The notes under the pieces were generated by a model that was not told the DNA's origin, searched no databases, and worked only from the letters and a program-made list of their open reading frames with translations. This document shows positions 1 through 12,238 of a DNA stretch of 64,000 nucleotides, one piece after another (the first letter of the stretch is position 1; each line of letters opens with the position of its first letter). The stretch covers positions 310,001 to 374,000 of the forward strand of contig CP087206.1 of assembly GCA_020912385.1 (NCBI GenBank), written 5' to 3'. The stretch comes from Neofusicoccum parvum (Eukaryota; Ascomycota; Dothideomycetes; Botryosphaeriales; Botryosphaeriaceae). Made by a program: the position numbers and the translations under genes.

Positions 1-1712
1 CGCCTCCTTCTGCAACAAATCGGTCTCGTGTTCACTGGTGCCGTTGGTGCCGTTCGTCGCAGAAGCCGATTGGCGAGGGAGAGACAGCAGTCTCCAGACA
101 AGCTTCGCCTCGAGGCTCGTCGTTCTCCGCTGCATATCGTAGTCCTGGTTATGGCGGATCTGAGAAACGAAGAAGGCAAAGAGCTCCATTGTAGAATGGT
201 CGTTCAGAAGGCGGGTCAAGCCCTTGGTCGAGTACCAGGTTGTCTCAACACAGCGGTCCATGTGGATTGCATAGTCGCGAGAGAAGAGCATCTTGATCTC
301 TTCGACGACATTGTGAGGGATGGGTCCCGGGGTGGGCGGTTGAGCGTGGGGCGCGACACCGGAAAGCGCGAAGAGTTCATCGATCTGAATGCGCTTGGCT
401 GGGAAATCGTCAGTAATGAGAATTCGCGAACCTATTAAGCCACATAATCTCACCCTTCAACGGCAGGCCTTCAGGCGGCGGCGGCGTCAAGCTTTCCTTG
501 TCCTCCTTCCTCACATACACGCGTGTCGAAGGATCATATGCGACCGGTGGTATCGACATCGGAGCGGCCGGATCAGCACCCGCGAGCGCTGGATCAATCG
601 CAGCACTGAGCTCGTACGACGGGTCGGGGCCAGGAGCGGGCGGGCTGGTGCTGTGGCCCGGCGCCGGCGCGTAGTTGGGAGCGGCGGGCGCGTAGCCTTG
701 AGGAACGTGGGAGTACGCGACCTGGGCAGGCGGAGGAGCAGCGGTTGCGGGCGTGGAGGTGACAGGCGGGGCTGCGCTGGGTGCGGGTTGTATCTGGGCG
801 GGGCCTGGCTGCTGCTTGAAGATCGGGTCGTAGCCCAAGCACTCGCGCTTGCTCTTCTGGCAATTTCTGCACGTGGGGTGCGCCTCGTCGCACTGCGATG
901 TGTGTGAGCGGATGCGCGATCGTCTGGGGTTGTCAAGGAGCGGGCTCTCGCGAAAAGCGCGCCAGTGGGCGAGTGAGGTCGGACGACAGGTAAAGTTCTC
1001 GCTTCCACCCATGCGGCGGCGGGAGGTGTCAGGCTACAGAAGCGAGCGAGACGCGAAGACGCGATCGCGCTACCTCGCCGTTTCAACCTCACCTCATCAC
1101 GACCGACGCGCTATCGCGAGAAAAAAAAGCAATTGTTGTCCTCACCTTTATCCTGCGCTTGCGACACGTCAAGCAGCCCGTCTTCGTGCGACGCTTGATC
1201 TCCTTCTTGTGGCGTCCTCCCGACATGATCCTCTGGTCGGCCTGCGGCGGGAGCTGGTAGCGCATGGCCATGGCCTGCGACGGCATGCCCATGGGCGCGG
1301 CGGTCATGTGCATGTGGTGGTGCTGCGGCGGTTGGCCGGGCGGAGGGTAGTAGCCCATGGGCGCGACGGGTGGCGGCAACGAGCCAGCTGGCGGCTGGCC
1401 CGGCTGCTGCTGCGGCTGGCCCTGGCCGTCAATGGTGGAGCGGATGGGAGGAAGATTGAGCGACGGCAGCGACATGCTGGATGCGGTGGGCGAGGCGCGA
1501 TAGGGCTCCGCAGTACCTTGGGCGCCCTGGGGCGGCGGGTATGCGTAGGTTGGTTGCATGGACGGCGACGGGTAGGAGTGAGGGGACGGGTAGGATGTGG
1601 GTTGCTGTTGCGCCTGCTGCTGAGGCTGAGAATTCTGCGGTTGCGGCTGCTGTTGAGCCGGCTGCTGCTGCTGCGGTTGCCGCGACTGTGGGTTAGGCGA
1701 CTGGTCTGCCAT
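1..1712 (-). CDS. Zn(II)2Cys6 transcription factor, 3' end cut by window edge
   Basis: Nuclear DNA-binding regulator of the fungal binuclear zinc cluster class. I read exons 1146-1712, 454-892 and <1-398, with introns 893-1145 (253 nt) and 399-453 (55 nt), both GT-AG and in frame. The first ~175 residues are rich in Gln, Pro and Ser, typical of an activation or linker segment. The zinc cluster follows with cysteines at residues 180, 183, 190, 197, 200 and 207, matching C-x2-C-x6-C-x6-C-x2-C-x6-C; the first intron falls exactly before Cys190. A Pro/Ala-rich linker leads into a helical segment (about residue 330 onward) that resembles the start of a fungal-specific regulatory domain and runs off the left edge. 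ATG at 1712 gives the whole Q/P-rich leader. The target genes are unknown. It lies downstream of a 6.4-kb gene-free stretch that is probably its promoter side. The family call is secure; the orthologue is not identified. Confidence 0.9.
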
Positions 1713-4700
1713 ATTTGATTAGAGGACGCGGTACACGTCGATGGCGCAAGGCTGTAAGATTCGAGATTAGCCTCCTAGCTGGTCGATGCTGCGCTGTCCC
1801 TTGGGGAACTGATCCCGCGCACGACAAGCTGATTGGCACCAGGAAAGTTGCTTCGCTTAGGCAGAGTACGGCGAGACGAGGCGTCCGGGTGGTTTGATGC
1901 TGCCGGAGCGGATAGCGGAAAGACGCAAGTGCGAAAAGAAGGCAGGCCGGCCGCAGATCACACGGGCCTCCTCCAGGGAGCTGAGTCGGGTTCGGGGCAC
2001 AGCTCAGATCGGCGCAACGTGAGCGCAGTCGAGCTACTGCGCGTGCGCGCCAGGGGGGCGCTGGTGCTCTCTGTCTAAAAAAGTGGGCGCTGCCCAGATC
2101 AGCGACGTTCGCATCCCTCGGTACGGCGCGGGCGCGGGCAGCATGAAGCAGCGCGGCGCCTGCTGCGAGGTGCTGTGAAAAGCTCGAAATGAGCCAGCCC
2201 TAGACGGAAGCTGCCAGGCCCTGCCGGGCGGGCGGCGGCCGCGGTGGCTGTGCGCTGAGCGACGGCGTGGGTGGTGCGCATCGCCGCTGGCCACGGCCAT
2301 GCGCTGAGCCCGTGGAGCATCAGGCATCGGGCGGCCGGCCTGGCGGGCGCGGCACGTCCTTGCGGGCGGGCGCAGAGCGGTCGTGCAGGCGTCTGCAGCA
2401 GAGGCCGCTGCTGGCAGGGGCGATGACGGGCAGCTGAGGCACACTCACAGAGGCGGTAGCGTTCACAAGCGAGCGGATAGAAATCTCGCTTCCAGGCGCT
2501 GCTACGGGGCCGGGGTGCGAGGGCTTGGGCCGACGATGGCGAGGATCCGCTGCGGCGCTTGCGCTCAAGACGAGACCAGAACACGCGTGACGGGGCGCAG
2601 GCAAGACGGCGCGCGCTGGGGCTGGAGAAAACATTCAGAGGAGCCGCGCCTGTGCCTCACGAAGGGGTTACGGTTTTTCATTTTCCAGCGGGCCAAGCCG
2701 CGCTATCCGCTTTGGGCCGGCGCGCGACGGGCACCAGGGCCGGGCAGGCAGGCCGCGGGCATGCCACCACTGCCACCAGGCACCGCAGCGCGCCGCCCGC
2801 CGCCCGCGAGCGCAGCAGGCCGGGCAGGGAAGGGCAGCGCACGCTCCGCGCTGGCACGCCCCGGCTCGCGGCCGCCGGCTTCGAGAAGGACGGCGCAGAA
2901 CGGAAAGCTTGAGCCTGCGCGCGCGCGCCAGCCGGGCCTCCGCCGCCGGCACAGGGCCCAGGGCCGCAGGGCCCCAACGCCGCCCGCTCAACGGCGCCCG
3001 CCAATCCACGCATCCTCCAGCGCGCAGCGCGCATCAGAACGCTCGTCACGTCACTGCGCGACCCGGCGATCCAGGAGGAGGGCGCGCCGCGGAGCATCAG
3101 ACGATTGTGGCTGGCCTGGCACCGGCACTGCGCCCCCCGACCCGCCACCAGGACGAGGACGTCCAGCAGCGCTGCGCTCGCGCTGTCCCGCCGCGCTGGA
3201 GGCTCACCGGCCGCCGTCCACAATTCTCCGCAGCATGCTTGCTTCAGGAAGCGACGCCGCTAGCAGACCGCGCGCCCGGCGATCTGGCCCAGGGTGCCGC
3301 CGTGTGCTCGCGACCCCGTCCTCACTGCGCTCGTCCGCGCCGCCGGCCAGGCCGCCTGCACGCTGCTCTCGCGCAGGCACATGGGCGGCGTCACCACCTG
3401 CGCGCGCCAGATCACCCGGGAGTGCGCGAAGAGCTGGGGAGATACGACGTCCAGACTGGTGGTCCCTGCGCCGACTTAAATACCTCATCCGGCGTGCTGA
3501 AGCTTACGGACGTTAATATTGCCTGCAGCATGGTTGAATAGATCGCCCGCGCGCACGTTCGGGGAACGCGGCCAGCATCGGCGCCCACGGCAATCCGCAA
3601 GGAACGGCGTCGCGGTCCTCCAGTAGCACTCTCCTGTTTCTCTTGACACATCTGCCGGCGCCCACCTTCCTGGCCGCCCGCCGCGGAGCCACCTCACCGT
3701 CCATGTGCAAGTCCACCAGGCGGGCCCTGGACCTCCTGCCTTAACAGACGGCAGCTATTATCCGCCTGCACACTCCACACCGCTGTGCTGGCTCTGGGCC
3801 ATCACTGCCCTGCAGGGCCGCCGCCCCGCCAGCCAGTTTCAGCAGAAGCGTACATACGCACGTAGTGGAGTCAGCCAGCGGCCAGCTATCAGCTAGAATC
3901 TCTTCCCAGCTTCCAGGAATGAAGCCGCCGCGCCGCGCCGCACCCCATCCAGCGCCCGGGCAAACCGGTCAAGTTCGCAGCGGGAATATTACAAGGACCA
4001 ACTCGGCGATCTCGATCACCGCTTCAGGGGCAGACCCGGCAGCCCTGCCTTCGAGAAGGAGAGCGCCAGCTTCTAGCGAGCACTCGCTGCCAGCGCCAGC
4101 CGAGATCTTGCTGTCGGCTAATTGGCCAGAGCAGCCATACGGCTGACTCCACCCCTGCCCGATACGCTGACAATACCCTCTCCCTAATGCTCAGTCACCC
4201 GCATTGGGCCAAACGCCTGCGCATCCAGCCCGTGGAAGTCGAGCCATGCCACGGCGCTGCCCTCCCGCCGACCCAATTGCACCACCAGCCTCTCCACCCA
4301 CTCCTCTCCAGGCGCGTTCCGGCGGGATTGGCTCGCCGTGGCACCCGTGCGTAGCCGCGCGCCGATGGCAGCCGCCAGCTCGGCGGACCGGCCTCTCCAC
4401 GGGATTTTTCCTCTCTGCTCAATGACTTTCTGGCTGCCCGTGCCTTCTAGAGAGGGGCAGAAGGAGGGGCGAGGGATGAAGTTGAGAACCTGATACAGCG
4501 CCCACAGACCGCGCCCCGCCGCTTTGACTGGCGATCTCTCCGTCACCACCACTCACGCATCCGGGAGCTGTGTATATGACTTGTCCCAAACCTCCCAAGT
4601 GGGCCTGCAGAGCCGTTCCAGCACGCCGGCAGCACCGAGCCGCCGTGCTATTCGTAGACAATAGCGCAGCAACACCAGCGCACGAACGCACTCCCAAGCC

Positions 4701-7172
4701 TCCGCCCTGTTTTCCACCAACCACCGACCAATCCGGCAAGCCGTGGATGGGTTCGGCGTGGGGGTCACAGACCTCCCTGCGCCTCGTCCATCGCGTCGGC
4801 GCATCCGCCTGTGTGGAGAAGCCCAAGAACGTGAAGATTTGCTGACTAGAGCAGGGGATAGACACGTGAATGGGAGCAACTATTGACGAGATGATTGACA
4901 GGATCCCACTCGCAGGGTGCGGCCTCGCACCTGAGTTCGACAGCATGAGACCACGCCGTTGGCGGCCGTTGACTGCTGCCCGCGGACTCGCCTCCACGGA
5001 CCGCCCTCGAAGCCGAAAACGAGCCACGTTTGACACGTGAGAGAATCGATTCCTGGGGCCGTTCAGGCTCATTCCTTGGCATCAAGCGAAATGCCGTGTG
5101 CATCATGCTCATTAGTTTTTATTGAAAGGGTTCGGCTTCTCCCCAACTCGTACGCGTATGCCAAATTTCACCGTCTAAATATATCTTTCTTTTCCTCTTG
5201 CCTTCACTCCAGGCGTCCGAGGTGCCACGCGACACGCGTGGGACTACTCCATCGGCGCATGCAGCAGCCCAGCACGGGTGGAAGGGGGCGCGAATGAGAC
5301 AGCTTGCAGATCATACGAAGCTTGAATCGCCATAGCCAGCGGTAGGGCCGGCAGTCGGTCCGGATTATACTTCACTGCTGAGTCGATTCCCAGAACAGGC
5401 AAGAATCCTTGGTCCTTAATACAGCCGGTGGCTTCTGGGCGGGACACAAGCACAGAGAACCATGATGCGGGAGCCCTATCGATTTGTCAAGCACACCGTC
5501 ACTAGCCATAGCCTTGGGCCGTTTAGCCATGGACGTGTCCCTTTCTTGACTCGACACCTGGATACTTGGGCCTTCGCCATGATTCTCAGTCCTACCAAGG
5601 GAACGGAACGCGCCTGCCAGCTGGCGCCGAAGCAGCCACCCACAGCCCGCGGATTTCTCCAGGCCGGTGGCCACACGCGGGCTGGATTCGCGAGCTTACG
5701 ACCTGACATCGCATACGATTTCCGGAAAGGCTCTTACCACGCCCCGCTATCGGTCCAAATTCTCGGGCAGCGAAGGCTGCTCTGCCATGCTATGGAGGAA
5801 TAGCGAGCGACGTGCGCGCTGCCGCGCCGACGCCGGTGAACCCGAAGGAGAGGAGCGAGCCGACACCGTTGGTGCGGCGCGGGGCCGGCGCGTTGCAATG
5901 CTTCAAACAAAAAAAGAACGGCAGATTTATCCCAAGTCGGACTGGTAATAACAACCCGGCCTCTTTCTCACTGACAGCTTCCCACCCGGTTTCCCCGAAA
6001 CAGTGCCGTTCCCCGTTTACTCTGCTGTCGTCGTGTGCGGAGTGCGCTCCGTTCAATGGCAGTTGGCAGCTGTTCGGGCAGCATCGGTGGGCAGACGGGC
6101 AACGAGGACGAAGAAAGAGAGAGAGCAAGAAAAGGGAAATTGGGTGCGAGGCCGATTTTCTCTTCTCTCGTCATGAACATTCATGCGCCAGCGATAATCA
6201 GCGCCAACACCGGTCACGGCGGTCGCACGAGGCACGTGCCGCTCCCACCGTGTGTCTCGTTGTCGGCGACACGCTGCCGATGACGGGCTCGATTCTTTTC
6301 CAATTCTTCGATGTTTCTCCCGCCGTTCTTTTCTGCACATCTCTCTCATCAGGCGGCAGCATCCGGGCTCGGCATGCGGCAGGCCAATGTTGTGCGCGCA
6401 GCCGCCATGACGCGCCACGCACGCACACATTACCACGCGCGCCTTCCGCTCTTCCCCTCCTCCCCAGTACCATGTCACTGCGCGTGTGATTTGACATGTA
6501 GCGACACTAATTTGCGGGAGCGCGGGAAGCGATTGGGGGGTGTGGGAGGGGGAACATCCGGGCAAGCGGTGGCGGCGGCAACAGCAGCGGTAGTGTGGCC
6601 TAGCGGGCACCACAACACTCCCTTCACTCTCCGACCCTTCCCGCCCGCCCTCGCCCTTGTCCCTCCATCTATCTCGCACTTCCGTTCCCAAGACCTCGGT
6701 GCGTTGGTGATTTGCATAAGGCATCCCAATAAAGATTTTTCTTGCCCTCCCCCCCCTCAATCCCGTTTCCCAATTTACCGGTAAGCGGCCCGTTATTGGA
6801 TCCGCCCTCGCGTGTGCGTGAACGAGCCGCGAGCGAGAGCGAGGTCGTCCAACCCAGCCGCGTGCCATGTGCCCGCACCGCCTTTTTTTTTTTTTTTTTG
6901 CCCAGATAGACGCCTGCCTGCCTGTTCGAACCGCAACGAGAAGACCGCATTCGACGAAGCAGGCCAGCCGTTTCCGGGCGTCAATTGGTTTTATTGGCCC
7001 CCACCTGGACGTATATGCCCTTGGCTTGGCCCCCTCCCCAAGCCCAACCCACCCATCCACCTACCCAAACGACACTATCCCAATACACACGTTTTCGGTC
7101 GTCAGGCACTCTCGCTTGTGTCGTGTGTGTGTGTGTGTCGTGCCTTAGCGCCGCCCGCCCGCACCGCACCGC

Positions 7173-7203
<31 letters not shown>

Positions 7204-8171
7204 TCGCCGCCCGCCGGCTAATTATATTATCGTGCGGGCGTGGATCCTATGATTGGCACCGACCGATATCCCATTTTAATTTTTTCTGTGTGTGTGCGTG
7301 CCTGCGGCGCGGGCGCGGGCGGCCAGGCGGGCGGCAAGGCAGGCGGCCGGGCGGGCACATGAAAGGCAAATAAGAGTCATTGACCTGTTGGTGGTGTGCC
7401 CGCAGGCGGGCGGCGGGATTGGGGGGGGCGTGGTTGGGGCTGGGAGGGGGTGGTGCGCGTGCGGCGCGGGTTTCATTCTTTCATTCAATGCTGCTGTTTG
7501 GACGTAACGGTGGGTTCGCGGGCGAGACGGGTTGTGAGGTCACGAGTGTGGGCGTGCGGGCGTCACATCAGATGGAGGGGAGGGGAGAGAGGGGAGGGGC
7601 ATGTGCGTGTGCGTGGGCGCGTGTGCGTGTGCTTTGGGCATGGGACAGGACAGGACGTGGTAGGGTAGGGTACATAGATTAGGCTTGGGAGGCGGCAGGG
7701 AATGGTGGGTGATGGGAAAGAGGCCTGACTGAGTGACTGACTGCGCGCTCTGCGCGGGGACGGCGGGAGGGAGGGAGAGCACGAACGGCATTGCGTTCTG
7801 TTCGTTCGCAATCAATCAGTTAATCAATCAATCAGCCTACATCGTCGTCATCATCTTTGCTCCAGACAATCAACGGAACGGATTTGCGCGCGGAAATGCC
7901 GACGCAGTGATCAACGGAATGTTCGATGGACTCTTCTTCTCTTCTTCTATATTTCTATCCACATCGGTGTTCCTTTCCAGAAGGACGAGCGGACGCTCGC
8001 GCCAACCCGACTACACACGAACCACCACCCCATCATCTGCCGCTCGTTTCCGTCGTGTAAGAGGGTAACATCTAAACCATAAGACGAAAGGAAAGAACAG
8101 GCGTAGCACGTAAAAAGATCTATCTAGGTCTCCTTCTCCTTCTTGCGACCAGCTGAACCGTAGTCTCGCTC
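1713..8171. other. Long gene-free region upstream of the zinc-cluster gene
   Basis: I see no supportable gene in these 6.4 kb. The longest open frames (for example 2383-3516 plus) are Arg/Ala/Pro-rich, lie in very GC-rich DNA where stops are rare, and overlap other open frames on both strands. About 2.1-3.5 kb is markedly GC-rich. About 6.4-7.8 kb is full of homopolymer, GT, GCC and purine/pyrimidine tracts. The region is 5' of the minus-strand zinc-cluster gene and 3' of the minus-strand dehydrogenase, so promoter, long 5' leader or noncoding RNA are the likely contents. None of these can be proven from sequence. Confidence 0.6.
6883..7203. repeat. Cluster of simple repeats: T17, (GT)8, (GCC)n
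   Basis: A run of 17 T lies at 6883-6899, a (GT)8 tract at 7123-7138 and an uninterrupted GCC/CCG run at about 7175-7203. They lie in non-coding DNA among further pyrimidine-rich and GT-rich stretches. Such tracts are common in nucleosome-poor promoters and are prone to length change. Confidence 0.9.
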
Positions 8172-10599
8172 TCACTGCATGTCCTCCTGCTCCGGCACGA
8201 TGCTGTTGACCCTGCCCTTCTCGAGCGCCGTGCGCACGTTCCCGATCGTCCACTCCTCCATCGCCGTTTGCGTCTGTTAATCAAGCGGGATCGTCAGCGA
8301 TCTTCAACGGGTTTTCGACCACGTGAACGATGGACAAAAGAGAGCACAAGGTGGAACTCCTTTCCTCGAGTCGAGGACGAGCCGGGCGGGTTCGGCGAGA
8401 GCGAGAGCGAGACGCGCTCGCTCGCTCGCCTCCAAACCCTCTCCCCCTTTCGCTCGCTACCGCACGGGACGGACGAGAATAAAACGGTCGCGTATCTTGC
8501 CGTTCCTTCGGTCGCGTTCTCGCGCCTCGTCACGAACCCCGCGACGGGCAACGAAAAAAACAGCAACCCCTCCTCCCACCAATCTTCCAGGACGGAGATG
8601 GAGCGGCACGACGGAGCGGGATTGGAAGGCAAAACATCAAAATACACGTACCTCCTTGGTCCACGTCCCCATGTGCGGCACGAGCATGACGTGCGGGTTC
8701 GCAACGAGGCCCGGGTGGACCTTGGGCTCCTCCTCGTAGACGTCGAGCCCGGCGCTGGCGACATGCCCGCTCTCGAGGGCCTTGACGAGCGCCGCCTCGT
8801 CCATGACGGCGCCGCGCGCCGTGTTGACGACCACCACGCCTGGCTTCATCTTGGCAAACTCGGGCGCCGAGATTATGTGGCGCGTGTTTTTCTATAAATA
8901 CCGTTAGTTATTAACGCCCGCGGCCCCGGGATGAAAGGGCTGATATTTTGGGGGAGGATATATTTGGGGCGGCCGCTGCCGTGGGGGATGAGGGAGAGGA
9001 GTGGCGAGCGGTGCGCGGGAGGGATGCGAGAGACAGTGCAATCTCCTCCTGTGGCTGTGTATGCTTTGTGTGTGGGATTTCGGGAGGGATGAGGCGTGTT
9101 TGTGAGTAAGTGACGTGGGCAGATTGCACATTTCGGGGATGACCGGGAAATGTGACTGTGGTGCAGCATCGTGATGACGATTTGTGATGGAAGTGTTCTG
9201 GAAGCAATAAGGGATGAAATGGAAGGCCTCATGGAAGAGGGGGAGAAGTCTCGGAAATCGTTCTCCAATCTCTCTCTCCCCCGTCTCCGTTTGCCGGGAA
9301 GGATGGGCGAGATAGCCGAAAAGGGAAGCGAGCGAGAAGGGGAAAGAAGCGAGCGAGCGAGAAACGAGAAGGGTGAGTGGACAAGCCGATCCAGGAGAGA
9401 AAGGGGCAAACGAGACGATGGTGAGTTCTGCGAGAGCAACCTTGGTGGGCTGGGAAGTGGTAGTGGGATTGAACTTACGTTGAGAGGCAGATTCAAACTC
9501 AGGACGTCGCTCTTGGCGAGTAACTCGTCGAAGCTCACGTACTCGGCACCACCGGACTGCTCTTCACTAAGCTTACGGCGGTTGTGGTAGATGACACTCA
9601 TGCCAAATGCTTCGGCCTTCTTCTTAAGGTTGCGTCCAATACCGCCCATACCCAGGATACCCAAGGTCTTGCCCTCAGGGTCGTGGCCAAGGGGCGGCGC
9701 CGGGTTGCCACGCCATTGACCGGCGCGAAGGGCCAGCATTGACGTGTTGAAACCGCGCAGAGCACCCAAAATCAAGAACATGTTAACATCAGCAGTTGCG
9801 TCGTCGGGGATGGACGGCACGTTGGAGACGCGGATGCCGCGCGCCTTGCAGGCGTGGACATCGACCTGGTCATATCCGGCACCTGTATGTCCGTCAGTAT
9901 TACAGTGAAGATGCAGCTCGTGTGGAGAATTCTAAACGCGAGAATGCTGAAAAACAGACAGGCAGTATGTATGCACAGCCAATTGACTGGTCGCGGGCTG
10001 CGTCATGAACCCTCGGGAAGACAGTAGGGATGATCATGGCGAGTCTCACCACCACAGTGACAGAAACCCGGCATGTCAGGAAAAAAAAAAAAGGAAGAGA
10101 GAGAGAGAGAGAGAGCACCATCCAAGAGGCTGCTAATAGAGCTCGCAGAGCGTTCAACTCACCGTTGTGGGCAATGAACTTCAGGCTCTCGGGCAGGGCC
10201 TTGACCAGCTCCTCGTCGATCAAGCCGGTGATGCCAACACTGACAAAGGTCCTGTAGGCGGCGACAACGCCATCCAGCTTGCCGGCCTTGCACTCCTCGA
10301 TGAACTCGGCGCGGTTCTTGGCGGTGGGCGTCACCAGCTCGGCGACGTCGGACAACGCGTCCCAAGTGGCCTTGGCGCTGTTGGACACTTGCAGTCAGGC
10401 TCGCTTGTCTATACACACGGCTGGGGAATACAGTGGGACAAGCAGGGATCGGGGCATTATGCAGCTACACGGCGACGCGAGATGCTGCAGGCTCCTGCAG
10501 GCAGCGGCAGCAGGGTGCTCGCTCCCTGCCGCGGCGATTACATTGAGGGAGCACTCACTGGTCGATGTCGCCCAGCAGCAGCGCCTTTGGCTTGCCCAT
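8172..10599 (-). CDS. D-isomer-specific 2-hydroxyacid dehydrogenase
   Basis: NAD(P)H-dependent enzyme that interconverts 2-keto acids and D-2-hydroxyacids; the closest remembered relatives are fungal glyoxylate/hydroxypyruvate reductase or D-mandelate dehydrogenase-like proteins, so the substrate is open. Exons: 10559-10599, 10163-10377, 9479-9882, 8652-8891, 8172-8273, giving 333 residues. The Rossmann motif GMGGIG has its glycines at 163, 165 and 168. The catalytic triad is visible: Arg246 in NTARG, Glu275 in YEEEP, His293 in PHMGT. The first exon encodes only 13 residues and a split His codon; the matching acceptor is CAACAG at 10378. Introns are 181, 280, 587 and 378 nt, together longer than the coding sequence and far longer than in most neighbours. 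No targeting signal is obvious, so a cytosolic location is inferred. Confidence 0.93.
10081..10115. repeat. A12 tract followed by (GA)n inside a dehydrogenase intron
   Basis: Twelve A at 10081-10092 and an almost pure GA run at 10097-10115 on the plus strand. On the transcribed minus strand this is a T/C tract inside the 280-nt second intron of the D-2-hydroxyacid dehydrogenase. Confidence 0.85.
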
Positions 10600-12238
10600 T
10601 TTGACGGCGGCGTCTGCACGGCTGGAGGTGCTGGGGTGGAAGAATCTGGTCTGCGTCGCTGTCGCGGCTGAAGTGCGCGGGCCGGTCGTCCGGGCAGCGG
10701 ATCTGCTCGCGCTGGCGGGGCGATTGGGGCAGAGCTGGTGGAAGGGTTGACGGAGGGTCGAGGTCAACGGCGAGCAAAGCGCGTGTCGCGGGCGAATCGC
10801 AGCGGAGATGTTGAATGCGGAAGCTCTTATGCAGGTGACGCTGCTCATTGGCCGCGCGAGGCTGGAGGCGGTTTGCCTGGCGGATGTCGGAGCCCCACAC
10901 TGGGCCCTCCACGCGAGATCGGGTCGCTGCAAAGCCCGCCGACGCTCACACAAGTGGCTGGCTGGGCGGTCTTGGACGCTCGGAGGACGGAGGACGAGGA
11001 CGAGGACGGCGGCGGCTTCTCAGCAAACAAGACGGACGGTGCACAGGACGCGATAAGAGGCGCTGGGGGCCCGCTGCGCCTTATATCGCAGCCGCCGAGC
11101 ATGGCGATATCGACAATATGCTCCCCGAAACGGCATTGCGAACCCGGCGCCGCTGCCGGCTGCCCTGCATCCTCTTTCGTCCATCTCTTCCCGCCGCCGC
11201 TGTTCGGCCGCCAGCGCTTCCACGCGGCCCAAGAGTCCACTCGCCGCCAGCCCCGCTCCGCTCCGTCCCACGAGCGACTGCCCGCATCCGGTATACGTAT
11301 CCTGCGCGCTGCCTGAGGCCCGGAAACTCAAAACAACATTTGCTCTTGTCGCCTGCGGAACTCTGCTTCACCGCTCCCACCACCGCTCGAACATGGCCTA
11401 TCGCAGCCGCGCCCAAGATAAATTCGCAGCTGTGCGCTTCCGCAGCGAGAGGATAAGCTTGCCGTCCCGCTCCCCGGCTATCAAGTGCCGCCTCCGCTCT
11501 CCTCCACGCCAACCGAAATGCATCTGTCAAGTCTTCGATAGCCCTCTTGTTGCCTCACTATTTCAGCCTTGCAATGCCTGCCTGATGACGCGGTAAAGTC
11601 AAGTTTGTCGCTCGCCATACTCCACCATACAGTTCTTTCCACGTCAGAAAAGAAAAAGAAGCGAGAATTTCACTTTTCACCTCTGTCCGTTTCTGTTGAT
11701 CACATTTTCCTTATTCCGTGATGAGCCCTCAAACCCTTGCCCAAGGAAGGATTACAGAGAGTGTTTGTGTGTGGCCCGCACGGAGACAATGCGAGCAGGA
11801 TTTCTTCTGGTGCGTGGCAAGAGCTTAGTTTTCCAAACACTCTCATGCGGAGTTGAAGCATCCATCGGGCTGCAAAAATCCTTAAAATCATGAGCCGAAG
11901 CCGTCAGAATGCACGCTTGAGATGCAGAACCCCCATGTAATGGAAACCCTCATAGCGCTTCAATCACCTTTCTCCATAGTCAGCCAATTCGTCCACCAAC
12001 GACACCCAAGGGGATACTCTATTCTACACATTGGTATCTGAAGGATAGCCCTCAAAAGCAATAGCCAGAGCGCAGGCTCCTCACAACCACACGGAGCCCA
12101 CCCGCTCATCGTCCATCTTCTCACCACCGAAAAGAATCGTGAAAGCAAAACAAGAACGCCGCTCCCTGTGCAGCAGAAAACCCCAAATACCAGTTCATTT
12201 TGCCCCTACCCAGCCTAAAATTTTTTTTGGCCCCTTCT
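10600..12238. other. Intergenic region, no gene seen
   Basis: This 1.6-kb stretch lies between the start of the dehydrogenase and the stop of MAK21, both minus strand. Open frames at 10.7-11.5 kb overlap on both strands, are Arg/Ala-rich and lack any recognisable domain. It probably holds the dehydrogenase promoter and the MAK21 3' end. Confidence 0.6.

Noticed and set aside
2383..3516. 377-codon open frame on the plus strand
   Set aside because: It is Arg/Ala/Pro-rich in extremely GC-rich DNA, overlaps open frames on the other strand, and has no domain, splice pattern or homologue I recognise.
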